Below are positions 1 through 6,350 of a DNA stretch of 6,350 bases, in pieces. Made by a program: the position numbers and the translations under genes. Below the pieces are notes generated by a model. The model did no database searches and was not told the origin of the DNA. It worked only from the letters and a program-made list of their open reading frames with translations. The stretch is from Akkermansiaceae bacterium (lineage in GTDB: Bacteria; Verrucomicrobiota; Verrucomicrobiia; Verrucomicrobiales; Akkermansiaceae). Position 1 is the stretch's first letter; each line of letters begins with the position of its first letter. Where the stretch lies: NCBI GenBank assembly GCA_018676385.1, contig JABHEX010000217.1, forward strand, positions 1-6,350, in the 5' to 3' direction.

Positions 1-1175
1 AGGCTGACAGGGATCGAGCGTACCATGAGAAGTTGATTGATCTGAGATTTTAAGTCCTCACCATCCGCACTCTCGCTTAGTTCTCCGCTGGCGACACGTT
101 TGGCGAGTTCATCATCGATTTCGTCGCTCGTTTTTGGGCGGAAAATTTGTATCGTGGCCTCGATTTGATCGGCCTGATCGCTGACGTCATGGTCAGCATC
201 TGTGATTTGGAGGTGGAGAGGTTTGCCGAGGACAGCGGCGGGTAGGTTTCGTTGGTAGGAGCCATCAGTGATACGGGCGACCCCATTGCCAACCACCATA
301 ACCTGCTTGAGGCGTTTTTCGTTAAAGCCTTTTTTGGCAGTATGGGCATCGACATAAGTGATAGTGATCTGGTCGTTGCCACGGACTTCTAGGATTCCAT
401 TACCGGGTGTGGCATGATTCAGCTCGGTGGAGATACGACCTAGGGCGATTCGAGCATTGCGCCCTACTGGATCGCAAAAGAGTGTTTCCTTGTCTCCGCC
501 TTTGGTTTGGCAGCTAATTTTGATACGGGTTCCGGGTTCTAGAATTGCGAAGTCCTGGTCATCAATCCTAACATAAAGACGTTTCCCTGCTTCCACTTTT
601 TCGATGAGTGAGTCCTTGGCCGAGAGGGCGGTGCCAACTTTTTCGAGGGCTTCTATTGCTCTGCTGTAGTGGTTTAGTTTGAAGTGGCCAAGGCCTATAT
701 AGTAGTAGGCTTCGTTGACTTCTGATGAATTTGGAAACTGCTTGATGACATCGCGCATAATACTAAAGCATTTCCCGTAATTTCCAGCTTCATAAAAGCA
801 GATACCGGTGTTCAGAAAAGCATAAGAGCGTTGTTTATCGTTTTCATTGCTGTCGGTTGTGGCGGCCTCAAAATGCAGGCGGGCTTTGTCGAAGTCTTTG
901 ATTTCCGTGAGGAGATGATCGCCGAGTCGCAGATGGGCATCGAAACGGATTTGGCTGCGCGGGTATCGTTCTACGACTGAATTCCAAATTTCGAGTGCTT
1001 TCTGATTCTCTCCTAGTTCAATACGGGCATCACCTGCTTGCAGGAGCTTCCGCGCGGATCGATCCTCAATGATAGATCCACGCTCGTTAATTTTTGAGGG
1101 CTTTCCAGTCGTTTGAGCTAAGAGGGGGAGCGCCAGAAAGAGGGGGAGTAGCAGGCAGGGGATGGGTTTACACAT
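1..1175 (-). CDS. Secreted TPR protein with beta-sandwich-like C-terminal region (partial, C-terminus off the left edge)
   Basis: The frame opens at ATG 1175 and stays open to the window edge, giving 391 complete codons with no stop. Residues 1-20 (MCKPIPCLLLPLFLALPLLA) look like a Sec signal peptide; there is no convincing lipobox. Residues about 42-187 contain three or four tetratricopeptide repeats, with signatures such as GENQKALEIWNSVVERYP, FLNTGICFYEAGNYGKC and YYYIGLGHFKLNHYSRAIEAL; the style resembles YbgF/TPR_6 proteins. Residues about 200-345 change to beta-rich sequence, with GILEVRGNDQITITYVDA followed by PLHLQITDADHDVSDQAD, which resembles tandem Ig-like or beta-sandwich modules of large surface proteins. 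After 346 the chain is acidic and probably helical. The gene starts 7 bp after the DUF1501 stop, so it is probably the third gene of the operon. A scaffold or surface-assembly role is inferred. The exact function and full length are unknown. Confidence 0.85.
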   Translation of the reverse strand, partial: MCKPIPCLLLPLFLALPLLAQTTGKPSKINERGSIIEDRSARKLLQAGDARIELGENQKALEIWNSVVERYPRSQIRFDAHLRLGDHLLTEIKDFDKARLHFEAATTDSNENDKQRSYAFLNTGICFYEAGNYGKCFSIMRDVIKQFPNSSEVNEAYYYIGLGHFKLNHYSRAIEALEKVGTALSAKDSLIEKVEAGKRLYVRIDDQDFAILEPGTRIKISCQTKGGDKETLFCDPVGRNARIALGRISTELNHATPGNGILEVRGNDQITITYVDAHTAKKGFNEKRLKQVMVVGNGVARITDGSYQRNLPAAVLGKPLHLQITDADHDVSDQADQIEATIQIFRPKTSDEIDDELAKRVASGELSESADGEDLKSQINQLLMVRSIPVS

Positions 1176-1181
1176 TTTTTT
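1175..1181 (-). promoter_or_regulatory. A-tract at the start codon of the TPR gene, in place of a Shine-Dalgarno
   Basis: On the minus strand seven consecutive A residues run directly into the ATG, the last A being the first base of the start codon. They sit just after the TAG stop of the DUF1501 gene (1183-1185). No AGGAGG-like sequence lies at normal distance. Initiation probably relies on coupling to the upstream stop and on the unstructured A-rich leader. This supports 1175 as the start, since the signal peptide begins at exactly this Met. Confidence 0.4.
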
Positions 1182-1182
1182 G

Positions 1183-2436
1183 CTATGCGAACAATTCGTG
1201 GATGGGTGTGGCTTCTTTGCGGACAAGGCGCATTGGGCGACCTTGAGGAGTTTCGAGTTCTTTTTTCATGTCGATTCCGAGAGCGTGGCAGAGTGTGGCA
1301 TGTAGGTCGGCGACTTTGACAGGCCGCTCGGCTGGTGCCATTCCATCTTCGTCGGATGCACCCACGATCGTGCCTCCTTTGAGACCGCCGCCAGCCATCA
1401 TGCAGCTGAAGCAACGTGCCCAGTGGTCGCGTCCGCCGCCATCGTTGATACGTGGTGTGCGCCCGAATTCACTGAGAACGACGACTAGTGTTTTGCTAAT
1501 CATGCCATTCGCTTTGAGATCAGAAATGAGAGAGGCGATGGCGGGGTCCATAGTGGCGCCGTGGTTACGCATGGCTTCAAAAATATTGCCATGATTATCA
1601 AAACCGCCACGATTTACTTGCACAAATCGGACTCCTTTTTCAACAAGGCGTCGGGCTAACAGTGCACCACGACCAAATTCAGTATTACCGTATTTTTCGA
1701 TTGTTTTAGGATTTTCTTCATCAAGTTCGAAGGCTTTTAGGGCTGGGCTTTCCATCAGGTTGACGGCGTCCTTGAGAGCGGTTTGTGATGCTTTTAATTC
1801 GGCGGCTCCTTTCTGGGCTGTATTGCGGCGATTCATTTTTTCGAGGATTTGTAGCCTCTGCATGCCGCGTGCGTGGCTGATGCCCTCTGGGAATGAGAGA
1901 TAAGGGTCTTTTTGGCCTGGGCGACCGACAAAGTAGGCCTCGCATTTCTGTCCTAGGTAACCTGCGCGGGCGGGTTGGCCGCTGATACTGACGAGGGCGG
2001 GAAGGTCGCCGAGTGGCTCGCGCTCATGCACGACCAATGAGCCGATGCCTGGGTGCAGTATATTGGGTGACTGGTTGAATCCGGTTTGGAGCTCGTATTG
2101 CGCGCGCCCGTGATCGCCATTGGTTCCTGAGATAGAGCGGATCAGGGCTGCGTGGTGCATCTGCTTGGCGAGCTGAGGAAAAATCTCCGAGATCTCCATG
2201 CCATCAACGGTGGTCTTGATGGGGTTAAACTCGCCCTGAACCTTACGTCCGGGTTTGGGGTCCCAGGTATCTAGGTGGCTCATGCCGCCGCTGTTCCAAA
2301 AGAGAATAATGTGCTCTGCCTTGGCGTTATTGGAATTTGTATTAGCTAATATCTGGTTCAGGGGGATACCAAGAATACTTGCGCTAAATGCCTTTAGAGC
2401 GCGGCGTCGAGTGTATAGGTAATCGTTGCAGGACAT
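1183..2436 (-). CDS. DUF1501 family protein, Tat-exported
   Basis: This 417-residue protein is a near full-length DUF1501 (PF07394) member; the family belongs to the alkaline phosphatase/sulfatase-like fold group and its substrate is not established. Residues 9-15 (TRRRALK) match the twin-arginine consensus and are followed by a short hydrophobic stretch (about 16-30), so Tat export of a folded, possibly metal-bound protein is likely. Family hallmarks are GGMSHLDTWDPKPG (50-63), NGDHGRAQYELQTG (106-119), RGGFDNHGN (276-284, the usual W/FDxHGN metal-site-like motif) and SEFGRTPRI...GGGRDHW (322-339). The C-terminal GRPMRLV is also typical. The start at 2436 places the Tat motif at the very N-terminus. 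The gene lies 18 bp after the cytochrome gene and 7 bp before the TPR gene, consistent with one transcript. No Shine-Dalgarno is visible upstream. The catalytic role is unknown; a sulfatase-like or phosphatase-like hydrolase is only an inference from fold. Confidence 0.95.
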   Translation of the reverse strand: MSCNDYLYTRRRALKAFSASILGIPLNQILANTNSNNAKAEHIILFWNSGGMSHLDTWDPKPGRKVQGEFNPIKTTVDGMEISEIFPQLAKQMHHAALIRSISGTNGDHGRAQYELQTGFNQSPNILHPGIGSLVVHEREPLGDLPALVSISGQPARAGYLGQKCEAYFVGRPGQKDPYLSFPEGISHARGMQRLQILEKMNRRNTAQKGAAELKASQTALKDAVNLMESPALKAFELDEENPKTIEKYGNTEFGRGALLARRLVEKGVRFVQVNRGGFDNHGNIFEAMRNHGATMDPAIASLISDLKANGMISKTLVVVLSEFGRTPRINDGGGRDHWARCFSCMMAGGGLKGGTIVGASDEDGMAPAERPVKVADLHATLCHALGIDMKKELETPQGRPMRLVRKEATPIHELFA

Positions 2437-2454
2437 GGTTTTAGGATTTAGTTA

Positions 2455-4896
2455 TTATGGCAAAAATTTAAATTCGTTACTATTGAGAAGTGCCCAGCGC
2501 AGGTCAGCCATGCCTTCCGGGGTGTTGTTGACAATGGATCGGGCGTCGATTTTTTCCTCAGAGCTTGGAAGGCGTGTTAGGATTTCCTGATAAGCCCAAT
2601 CTATGGCTAGGTTTTGGTCTTTTTTAAGAAGTCGATTCAAGGGTTCCAGTGTGCCCACACGGGAGGCTTCGTGAGTGATGCGACCGTTGAGCATCATCAG
2701 CTGTTGCCGAAGTGAGGCAGCGTCATCACGAAACTCACCTAAGCCTACTCGGGAGGGCTGGCCGAACACACGAAGGAAGTGTGCAGGTGGGGCGGGGGTA
2801 GCCATACGCATGGCGCTGCTAAAGCGTGGGTTGTCGTCGACTGTTTCAGTGATGGTTGCGGTCTTATATTGCATGACCTTACGCTGCTGTTCTTGTTGTA
2901 TTGCCGCCATTTTTTCAGCTTTGATCTGTTCGTCTGATTTTGCCCTCATGGATGCGAGTTCGTTTTGTTCTTTGCTGTTCAGTATCGAATTGAAATTGAT
3001 TTGCAGGGATGACTCTAAATCATAACCATCATTGCGCATTGCTGGCTGCTGATCCTGCATTTTAGGTTGCCCGGCTTCCACCATTTTAAAATCGCCCGTT
3101 GGGACTCGGATGTCGCGGGTGACTAATTTGTTGTTTGCACCTTTTGGCCATTTGAAGTCCTCGAGGTGACCTGCGGTCACGATACTATCGTAGAGCACTT
3201 CGCCAAGCATTCGGCGTATTGGAGCGGCGGCGAAATTCAACTCGCTTTTCTCGCGGACAGAAATGGGTGTGCCTGCGGGAAGGGCGCTACGGCGGTAGGT
3301 ATCAGATAAGGTTATGATGCGCACCAAGGTTTTGAAATCATAGCCTGACGCGATAAATTCCTGCGCCAAAAAATCAAGGGTGGTAGGGTGATGTAGCTCA
3401 TTGTAGTCGGAAAAATTATCGAGCGGTTCAACGAATCCATGACCAATTAATTCTGCCCAAACGCGGTTCACAAAGGCGCGGGCGAAGAAGTCGTTTTTGG
3501 GATCAGTGATGAGTTGCGCGAGCTGATCACGAAGCTCGCTGGACTTATAGATGTCTGCGTGGACATTGAGTTTTTTGCTCTCCACCTTGGCTTCCTTGAG
3601 CACAGGATCATCAGCTTTGCCAACGCTGGGCTCAATAGCATCGAGTAGTGCATCGAGAGATGCGTTTTTCTTAGCATTAGATTTTTTGTTACTATGGGCG
3701 AGCCTGGCGGTTCTGAATCGTTGGATGTAGTGCGGCGACTTTTTAGAGTTAGTAATTTGGAAAGGAAAACGTGGTTTCACAGGTTTGCGATCGTCGGCTT
3801 CTGCCACATCTTCTGGCGGCCAGAGGACGGTCATTTTATTTCCCTCGGTGGTGTAGACCGAACGATTATTTCGACGTCCCTGTATCTTGACTGTTTTGCC
3901 GAAGAAGGCGGCGAGGTCGTAAAAGTCTTTTCGTTCCCAGTCGTCGAATGGATGGTCGTGGCACATGGCGCAGCCGATGCGGACGCCCATGAATATTTGG
4001 GAGGTAGAGGCAGCAAGTTCCATCGGCTGTGCATCATCGCCAAGGATGTATCCCACAGCTGGGTTTGAGTTGGCCCTGCCTGAGGCGCTAATTAGCTCGC
4101 GCACGAGCTTATCGTATGGCTTTTCCTGCTCAATTGATCCGTTGATATAGGCGAGTAATTGATTGCCTCCCGTGACGTTTGAGCGAATTCGCAACATGTC
4201 TGCCATGAAGATTGTCCAGCGATCTGCGAAGCGTGGGTGTGCTGTGAGTTTTTTGATGAGTCTATATCGCCGGTTGTCGCCCCAGGCATCGTATTCCTTG
4301 ATTTCTTTTACGGTTGGTATCCGTCCGATTAGGTCGATGGTAGCCCGCCTCAAAAAAGCCGCGTCGGTGATGGGGTTCGTATTGACGACTCCGGTATCCG
4401 CATTTTCGCGCCGCAAAATATCGTCGAGAAATGCAGCAGCCTCGATATTGGATGCGGGCGCCTTCTTTGGCATAGTGACACGTTTGGGTTTCACAGGTTT
4501 CCTTTCTGTTAGCGTGATACCTTGCGGCCATTTTGCTCCAGCTTTTACCCATGCATCGAGTAATGTAACTTCTTCAGGTTCGAGTGCTTTCCCTTCATCG
4601 GGCATGACTCCCTCGTCAATTGGGCGCAGGTGAATACGGATGAGTATTTCGCTTTTTGTGGGATCACCGGGCACAATAGCATCAGCAGTCTCACCGCCTT
4701 CCATGATTTTTTCGTAGGTGTCCATACGCAGGCCTCCCTTGACCTTTGATTTTGTGTGACAGCGTACGCAGTTGCTTTCGAGGATAGGTTGAATCTGTGT
4801 TTTGAAGTCGGGAGCGACTGCTGATGCAGGCACAGCAGTTACGATTGTACACAGGAGGCAAATAAGGGCATATTGCTGAGTCGATGTGTAAACCAT
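2455..4896 (-). CDS. Planctomycete-type cytochrome c protein (PSCyt1 + DUF1549 + DUF1553)
   Basis: This 813-residue protein has a Sec signal peptide (about 1-26, core ALICLLCTIVTAV, cleavage near ASA). Residues about 29-125 form a PSCyt1 domain with one heme c site, C43-V-R-C46-H47; VMPDEGKALEPEEV and the following LLDAWVKAGAKWP are typical of the domain's end. Residues about 150-335 are DUF1549 (PSCyt2), with FLRRATIDLIGRIPT and a second CxxCH (C309-A-M-C312-H313, followed by DHPFDDW). Residues about 450-810 are DUF1553, with FFARAFVNRVWAELIGHGFVEP and the late QQLMMLNGRI motif. The protein presumably acts in the periplasm or outside the cell, and the CxxCH sites imply electron transfer if both bind heme. 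The biochemical reaction of the family is not established. Within DUF1553, residues about 605-690 are rich in Q, K and E and unusually hydrophilic for the domain. It is the first gene of the operon, and no Shine-Dalgarno is evident before the ATG at 4896. Confidence 0.95.
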   Translation of the reverse strand: MVYTSTQQYALICLLCTIVTAVPASAVAPDFKTQIQPILESNCVRCHTKSKVKGGLRMDTYEKIMEGGETADAIVPGDPTKSEILIRIHLRPIDEGVMPDEGKALEPEEVTLLDAWVKAGAKWPQGITLTERKPVKPKRVTMPKKAPASNIEAAAFLDDILRRENADTGVVNTNPITDAAFLRRATIDLIGRIPTVKEIKEYDAWGDNRRYRLIKKLTAHPRFADRWTIFMADMLRIRSNVTGGNQLLAYINGSIEQEKPYDKLVRELISASGRANSNPAVGYILGDDAQPMELAASTSQIFMGVRIGCAMCHDHPFDDWERKDFYDLAAFFGKTVKIQGRRNNRSVYTTEGNKMTVLWPPEDVAEADDRKPVKPRFPFQITNSKKSPHYIQRFRTARLAHSNKKSNAKKNASLDALLDAIEPSVGKADDPVLKEAKVESKKLNVHADIYKSSELRDQLAQLITDPKNDFFARAFVNRVWAELIGHGFVEPLDNFSDYNELHHPTTLDFLAQEFIASGYDFKTLVRIITLSDTYRRSALPAGTPISVREKSELNFAAAPIRRMLGEVLYDSIVTAGHLEDFKWPKGANNKLVTRDIRVPTGDFKMVEAGQPKMQDQQPAMRNDGYDLESSLQINFNSILNSKEQNELASMRAKSDEQIKAEKMAAIQQEQQRKVMQYKTATITETVDDNPRFSSAMRMATPAPPAHFLRVFGQPSRVGLGEFRDDAASLRQQLMMLNGRITHEASRVGTLEPLNRLLKKDQNLAIDWAYQEILTRLPSSEEKIDARSIVNNTPEGMADLRWALLNSNEFKFLP

Positions 4897-4931
4897 GCTG
4901 GATGATATGTGGAATTACTGAGAAAGATAAA

Positions 4932-4961
4932 ATTCTAAGTGGGTATTTATGACATTAACAA
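4932..4961 (-). promoter_or_regulatory. Candidate sigma70-type promoter of the three-gene operon
   Basis: Read on the minus strand, TTGTTA (4956-4961, 4 of 6 matches to TTGACA) and TAGAAT (4932-4937, 5 of 6 matches to TATAAT) are separated by 18 bp. Transcription would begin near 4925 and give a leader of about 30 nt before the ATG at 4896. The location is right for an operon promoter, but the region is AT-rich, so a chance match is possible. Confidence 0.35.
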
Positions 4962-5053
4962 TCCGTTTCGCTTCGCCAAGGCAATTTTTAAGGAAGAGTC
5001 AGCGGTATCATATACTTTACTCGACGTTGAGACTATTCTCTCACATTTTTGAT

Positions 5054-5075
5054 AAAAAAATTACTAGTGAGTAAT
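5054..5075 (-). terminator. Candidate intrinsic terminator downstream of the DUF1080 gene
   Basis: On the minus strand ATTACT, a four-base CACT loop and AGTAAT form a 6 bp stem (5070-5075 with 5060-5065), followed directly by a run of T (5054-5060). It lies about 65 bp after the TAA stop of the DUF1080 gene and before the operon promoter, where a terminator is expected. A second ATTACT copy (5077-5082) allows an alternative stem of 7 bp with a 9-base loop. The stem is AT-rich and weak, which limits confidence. Confidence 0.4.
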
Positions 5076-5141
5076 TAGTAATGGCGGCTGATGATATTGC
5101 CGGCGCATCGCGAGTTGCTGATAATTTGAGCAAAATTCTGA

Positions 5142-5831
5142 TTATTTTTTCCCCAGTAATTTGATTCGAATATTTCTAAATCGAACTTCAAATCCCCCAG
5201 GCGAGTGGTATTGTAATGCTATTACCCCATCTTTGGCGGCCCTTTTTTGATTTTTATCATCGAGTTCGATCGTTACCGTGCCGTTTAGTTCATGCTTCAG
5301 CTTTGATCCATTCGCGGTAATGCGGTATTTGTTCCATTCATCGTTGGCTTTGATGTGAGGGGGTTTATTTTTATATCTCCATACGAGAGTTTTGCGGCCG
5401 CCTTCTTCGTAGAGCTTTCCCCAACAGCCATTTGCAAAATCAGCTTGGTAGCCTTTAACCACCCATTTGTTTGTGCCGTTTTCGGAGTGTTTTGATCGGT
5501 ATTGGATTCCGCTGTTTCCTTTATTGGCAACCAAGAGTATGTCAGCCTCAAGAATGTAATTGGAAAGATCTTTATTTTGGTAGACCAGAAAAGTGTTTCC
5601 GCCTTTCAATCTCTTGATCTCTCCAGAAATATAGCCGTCTTTTACTCTCCAAACTTTTGGGTCGCCACCCCACCCGGTAAGGTCCTTACCATTGAATAGA
5701 TTGATCCAGCCCTCGGCATCGGGTTTTGGGAGCGTTTGAACATTTGCTGTTGCTGAAAAACTTGTGAACCCGGCAACAAAAACAAATTTGAGAATTAAGT
5801 GTATGATTTTGGAAATAATACTCATGATCAT
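5142..5831 (-). CDS. Secreted DUF1080 protein, 3-keto-disaccharide hydrolase-like
   Basis: This 229-residue protein is a single-domain DUF1080 (PF06439, annotated as 3-keto-disaccharide hydrolase) with the usual concanavalin-like beta-jelly-roll features. Residues 1-29 are a signal peptide (hydrophobic core IIHLILKFVFVAGF, likely cleavage after SFSATA). Hallmarks in order are WINLFNGKDLTGW (42-54), WRVKDGYISG (61-70), the NSGIQYRS motif (106-113), GYQADF (127-132), WNKYRITANGSKLKHELNG (166-184) and GVIALQYH followed by VRFRNIRIK (202-224). The full domain is present, so the gene looks intact. Members are thought to cleave glycosides whose sugar has been oxidised at C3. Met1 (5831) and Met3 (5825) are both possible starts; neither has a Shine-Dalgarno. 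The gene is diverged from an FAD oxidoreductase gene, which could supply an oxidised sugar. By eye its GC content is lower than that of the adjacent operon. The substrate cannot be told from sequence. Confidence 0.92.
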   Translation of the reverse strand: MIMSIISKIIHLILKFVFVAGFTSFSATANVQTLPKPDAEGWINLFNGKDLTGWGGDPKVWRVKDGYISGEIKRLKGGNTFLVYQNKDLSNYILEADILLVANKGNSGIQYRSKHSENGTNKWVVKGYQADFANGCWGKLYEEGGRKTLVWRYKNKPPHIKANDEWNKYRITANGSKLKHELNGTVTIELDDKNQKRAAKDGVIALQYHSPGGFEVRFRNIRIKLLGKK

Positions 5832-5833
5832 GA
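5822..5833. promoter_or_regulatory. 12 bp perfect palindrome over the DUF1080 start codon
   Basis: TCATGATCATGA is its own reverse complement and covers both candidate start codons (5829-5831 and 5823-5825) of the DUF1080 gene. Its core TGATCA recurs at 5905-5910 in the divergent spacer, and both copies are followed by ATCATA (5834-5839 after the TGA, and 5911-5916). It could be an operator or a start-codon hairpin. It could also be a chance consequence of the Met-Ile-Met codons, which themselves spell most of the palindrome. Confidence 0.25.
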
Positions 5834-5940
5834 ATCATACTAGACCGTGGATAAAAACCTTTCCAACTTTCACGAATTTAATATTTATTGGCTTGGGTTG
5901 AGAGTGATCAATCATAGAAGTGAATGACTAAAGTTATGAT
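5832..5940. promoter_or_regulatory. Divergent intergenic region between the DUF1080 and FAD-oxidoreductase genes
   Basis: This 109 bp AT-rich spacer separates the two divergent starts and must hold promoters for at least one of them. No strong sigma70 promoter is evident. On the minus strand, TTGATC (5906-5911) and TAAATA (5882-5887) are 18 bp apart but match the consensus poorly. The repeated TGATCA-ATCATA element described for the start-site palindrome has its second copy here, at 5905-5916. Shared control of the two genes is inferred from the geometry only. Confidence 0.4.
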
Positions 5941-6350
5941 ATGCATAAAAAGATAAAGCGGCGCTGTGTGATGATTGGGGTAGTTTCTGTGGTCGCCTTT
6001 CTGGCAAGACCTGCACTTCACTTGGGTAAGACAATCTCAAAGGACAATCAACTAGAGCAGCAGCTAGCTTTTGGTAGTATAGACGATGCAAGTCGTTTAA
6101 ATCAGACAACTGTTAGCGAGATTTTTGACATCTCTATGGAAAAACAGCAGCGCGAAGCACGGCTCGAAGAGCTTCTTAAAAGGGCTCAAGATGATGGCCT
6201 TAAGGTATCAATTGCCGGTGCGAGGCATAGCATGGGTGGACATGTCATTTACCCTGGCGGTGTTGTCATTAACACATCATCATGGAATCAAATGGAGCTT
6301 GATGTAAAGCGCAATATTCTCAAGGTTCAAGCTGGTGCTTTATGGAAAGA
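5941..6350 (+). CDS. FAD-binding PCMH-type oxidoreductase, N-terminal part (runs off the right edge)
   Basis: The frame opens at ATG 5941, just after an in-frame TAA at 5929-5931, and stays open for 136 codons to the edge. Residues 1-30 are a basic start (HKKIKRR) plus a hydrophobic segment (CVMIGVVSVVAFLA), so the enzyme is probably exported or anchored in the inner membrane. Residues about 55-136 match the start of an FAD_binding_4/PCMH domain: a helical EARLEELLKRAQDDGLKVSIAG, then the flavin-contacting ARHSMGGH (94-101), VINTSSWNQMELD and ILKVQAGALW. His96 of the ARHS motif aligns with the position that carries covalent FAD in alditol and gulonolactone oxidases, although this is not proven here. 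Such enzymes oxidise sugars, alditols or related alcohols. The substrate-binding half lies outside the window. An alternative Met11 start (5971) would remove the basic N-terminus, so Met1 is preferred. Confidence 0.85.
   Translation, partial: MHKKIKRRCVMIGVVSVVAFLARPALHLGKTISKDNQLEQQLAFGSIDDASRLNQTTVSEIFDISMEKQQREARLEELLKRAQDDGLKVSIAGARHSMGGHVIYPGGVVINTSSWNQMELDVKRNILKVQAGALWK

Noticed and set aside
1118..1414. Minus-strand frame of 98 codons spanning the DUF1501-TPR junction
   Set aside because: It overlaps both real genes out of frame and is rich in Arg, Ser and Pro, as expected of a shifted-frame shadow.
3694..4633. Plus-strand open frames of 124, 61 and 156 codons opposite the cytochrome gene
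   Set aside because: They lie wholly antisense to conserved DUF1549/PSCyt1 coding sequence, have no recognisable domain, and are explained by the codon structure of the real gene.
5084..5106. GC-rich imperfect inverted repeat (GGCGGC...GCCGGC) in the spacer after the DUF1080 gene
   Set aside because: Only about 4 bp pair cleanly and no T-tract follows on either strand, so it is a poorer terminator candidate than the hairpin at 5054-5075.
5832..5863. A TTGGAA-18-TAGTAT promoter on the minus strand ending at the DUF1080 ATG, implying a leaderless transcript
   Set aside because: It matches the consensus only moderately and requires transcription to begin at the start codon; AT-rich sequence makes such matches common.
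5912..6109. Minus-strand frame of 65 codons opposite the start of the FAD oxidoreductase gene
   Set aside because: The plus-strand frame here has clear homology and an export signal, while the antisense frame shows no domain and occupies the divergent promoter region.
1..6350. CRISPR arrays, tRNA or rRNA genes, insertion sequences, phage or defence genes
   Set aside because: No regularly spaced repeats, RNA gene signatures, transposase motifs or terminal inverted repeats were seen on either strand.

Overview
The window looks like a piece of chromosome from the Planctomycetota-Verrucomicrobiota-Lentisphaerota group, most likely a Verrucomicrobiota member. This is inferred from the families present: a planctomycete-type cytochrome c protein (PSCyt1 + DUF1549 + DUF1553), a Tat-exported DUF1501 protein, and a secreted DUF1080 protein. 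These are strongly expanded and commonly adjacent in that group. None of the five genes has a clear Shine-Dalgarno sequence, which is compatible with this assignment but not proof of it. There is no rRNA or other phylogenetic marker in the window.

Layout. Positions 1-4896 hold three tightly packed minus-strand genes, read right to left. The first is an 813-residue multidomain cytochrome c protein (2455-4896). The second, 18 bp on, is a 417-residue DUF1501 protein with a twin-arginine signal (1183-2436). The third, 7 bp on, is a secreted TPR protein with probable beta-sandwich repeats; its N-terminus is at 1175 and its C-terminus lies beyond the left edge. Positions 4897-5141 are a non-coding spacer with a candidate promoter for this operon and a candidate intrinsic terminator for the upstream gene. 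Positions 5142-5831 (minus) encode a secreted DUF1080 / 3-keto-disaccharide-hydrolase-like protein. After a 109 bp divergent spacer, a plus-strand gene begins at 5941 and runs off the right edge; it encodes the N-terminus of a membrane-anchored or exported FAD-binding (PCMH-type) oxidoreductase.

How they may work together (inference). All five products appear to leave the cytoplasm. The operon pairs a Sec-exported protein with two CxxCH sites and a Tat-exported DUF1501 protein (alkaline phosphatase/sulfatase-like fold) with a TPR/beta-sandwich protein that could be a scaffold or surface component. The divergent DUF1080 and FAD-oxidase pair suggests oxidation of a sugar followed by cleavage of the keto-glycoside. 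No mobile element, tRNA, rRNA, CRISPR array or phage gene was seen. The gene families are known, but the operon's biochemical function is not established.
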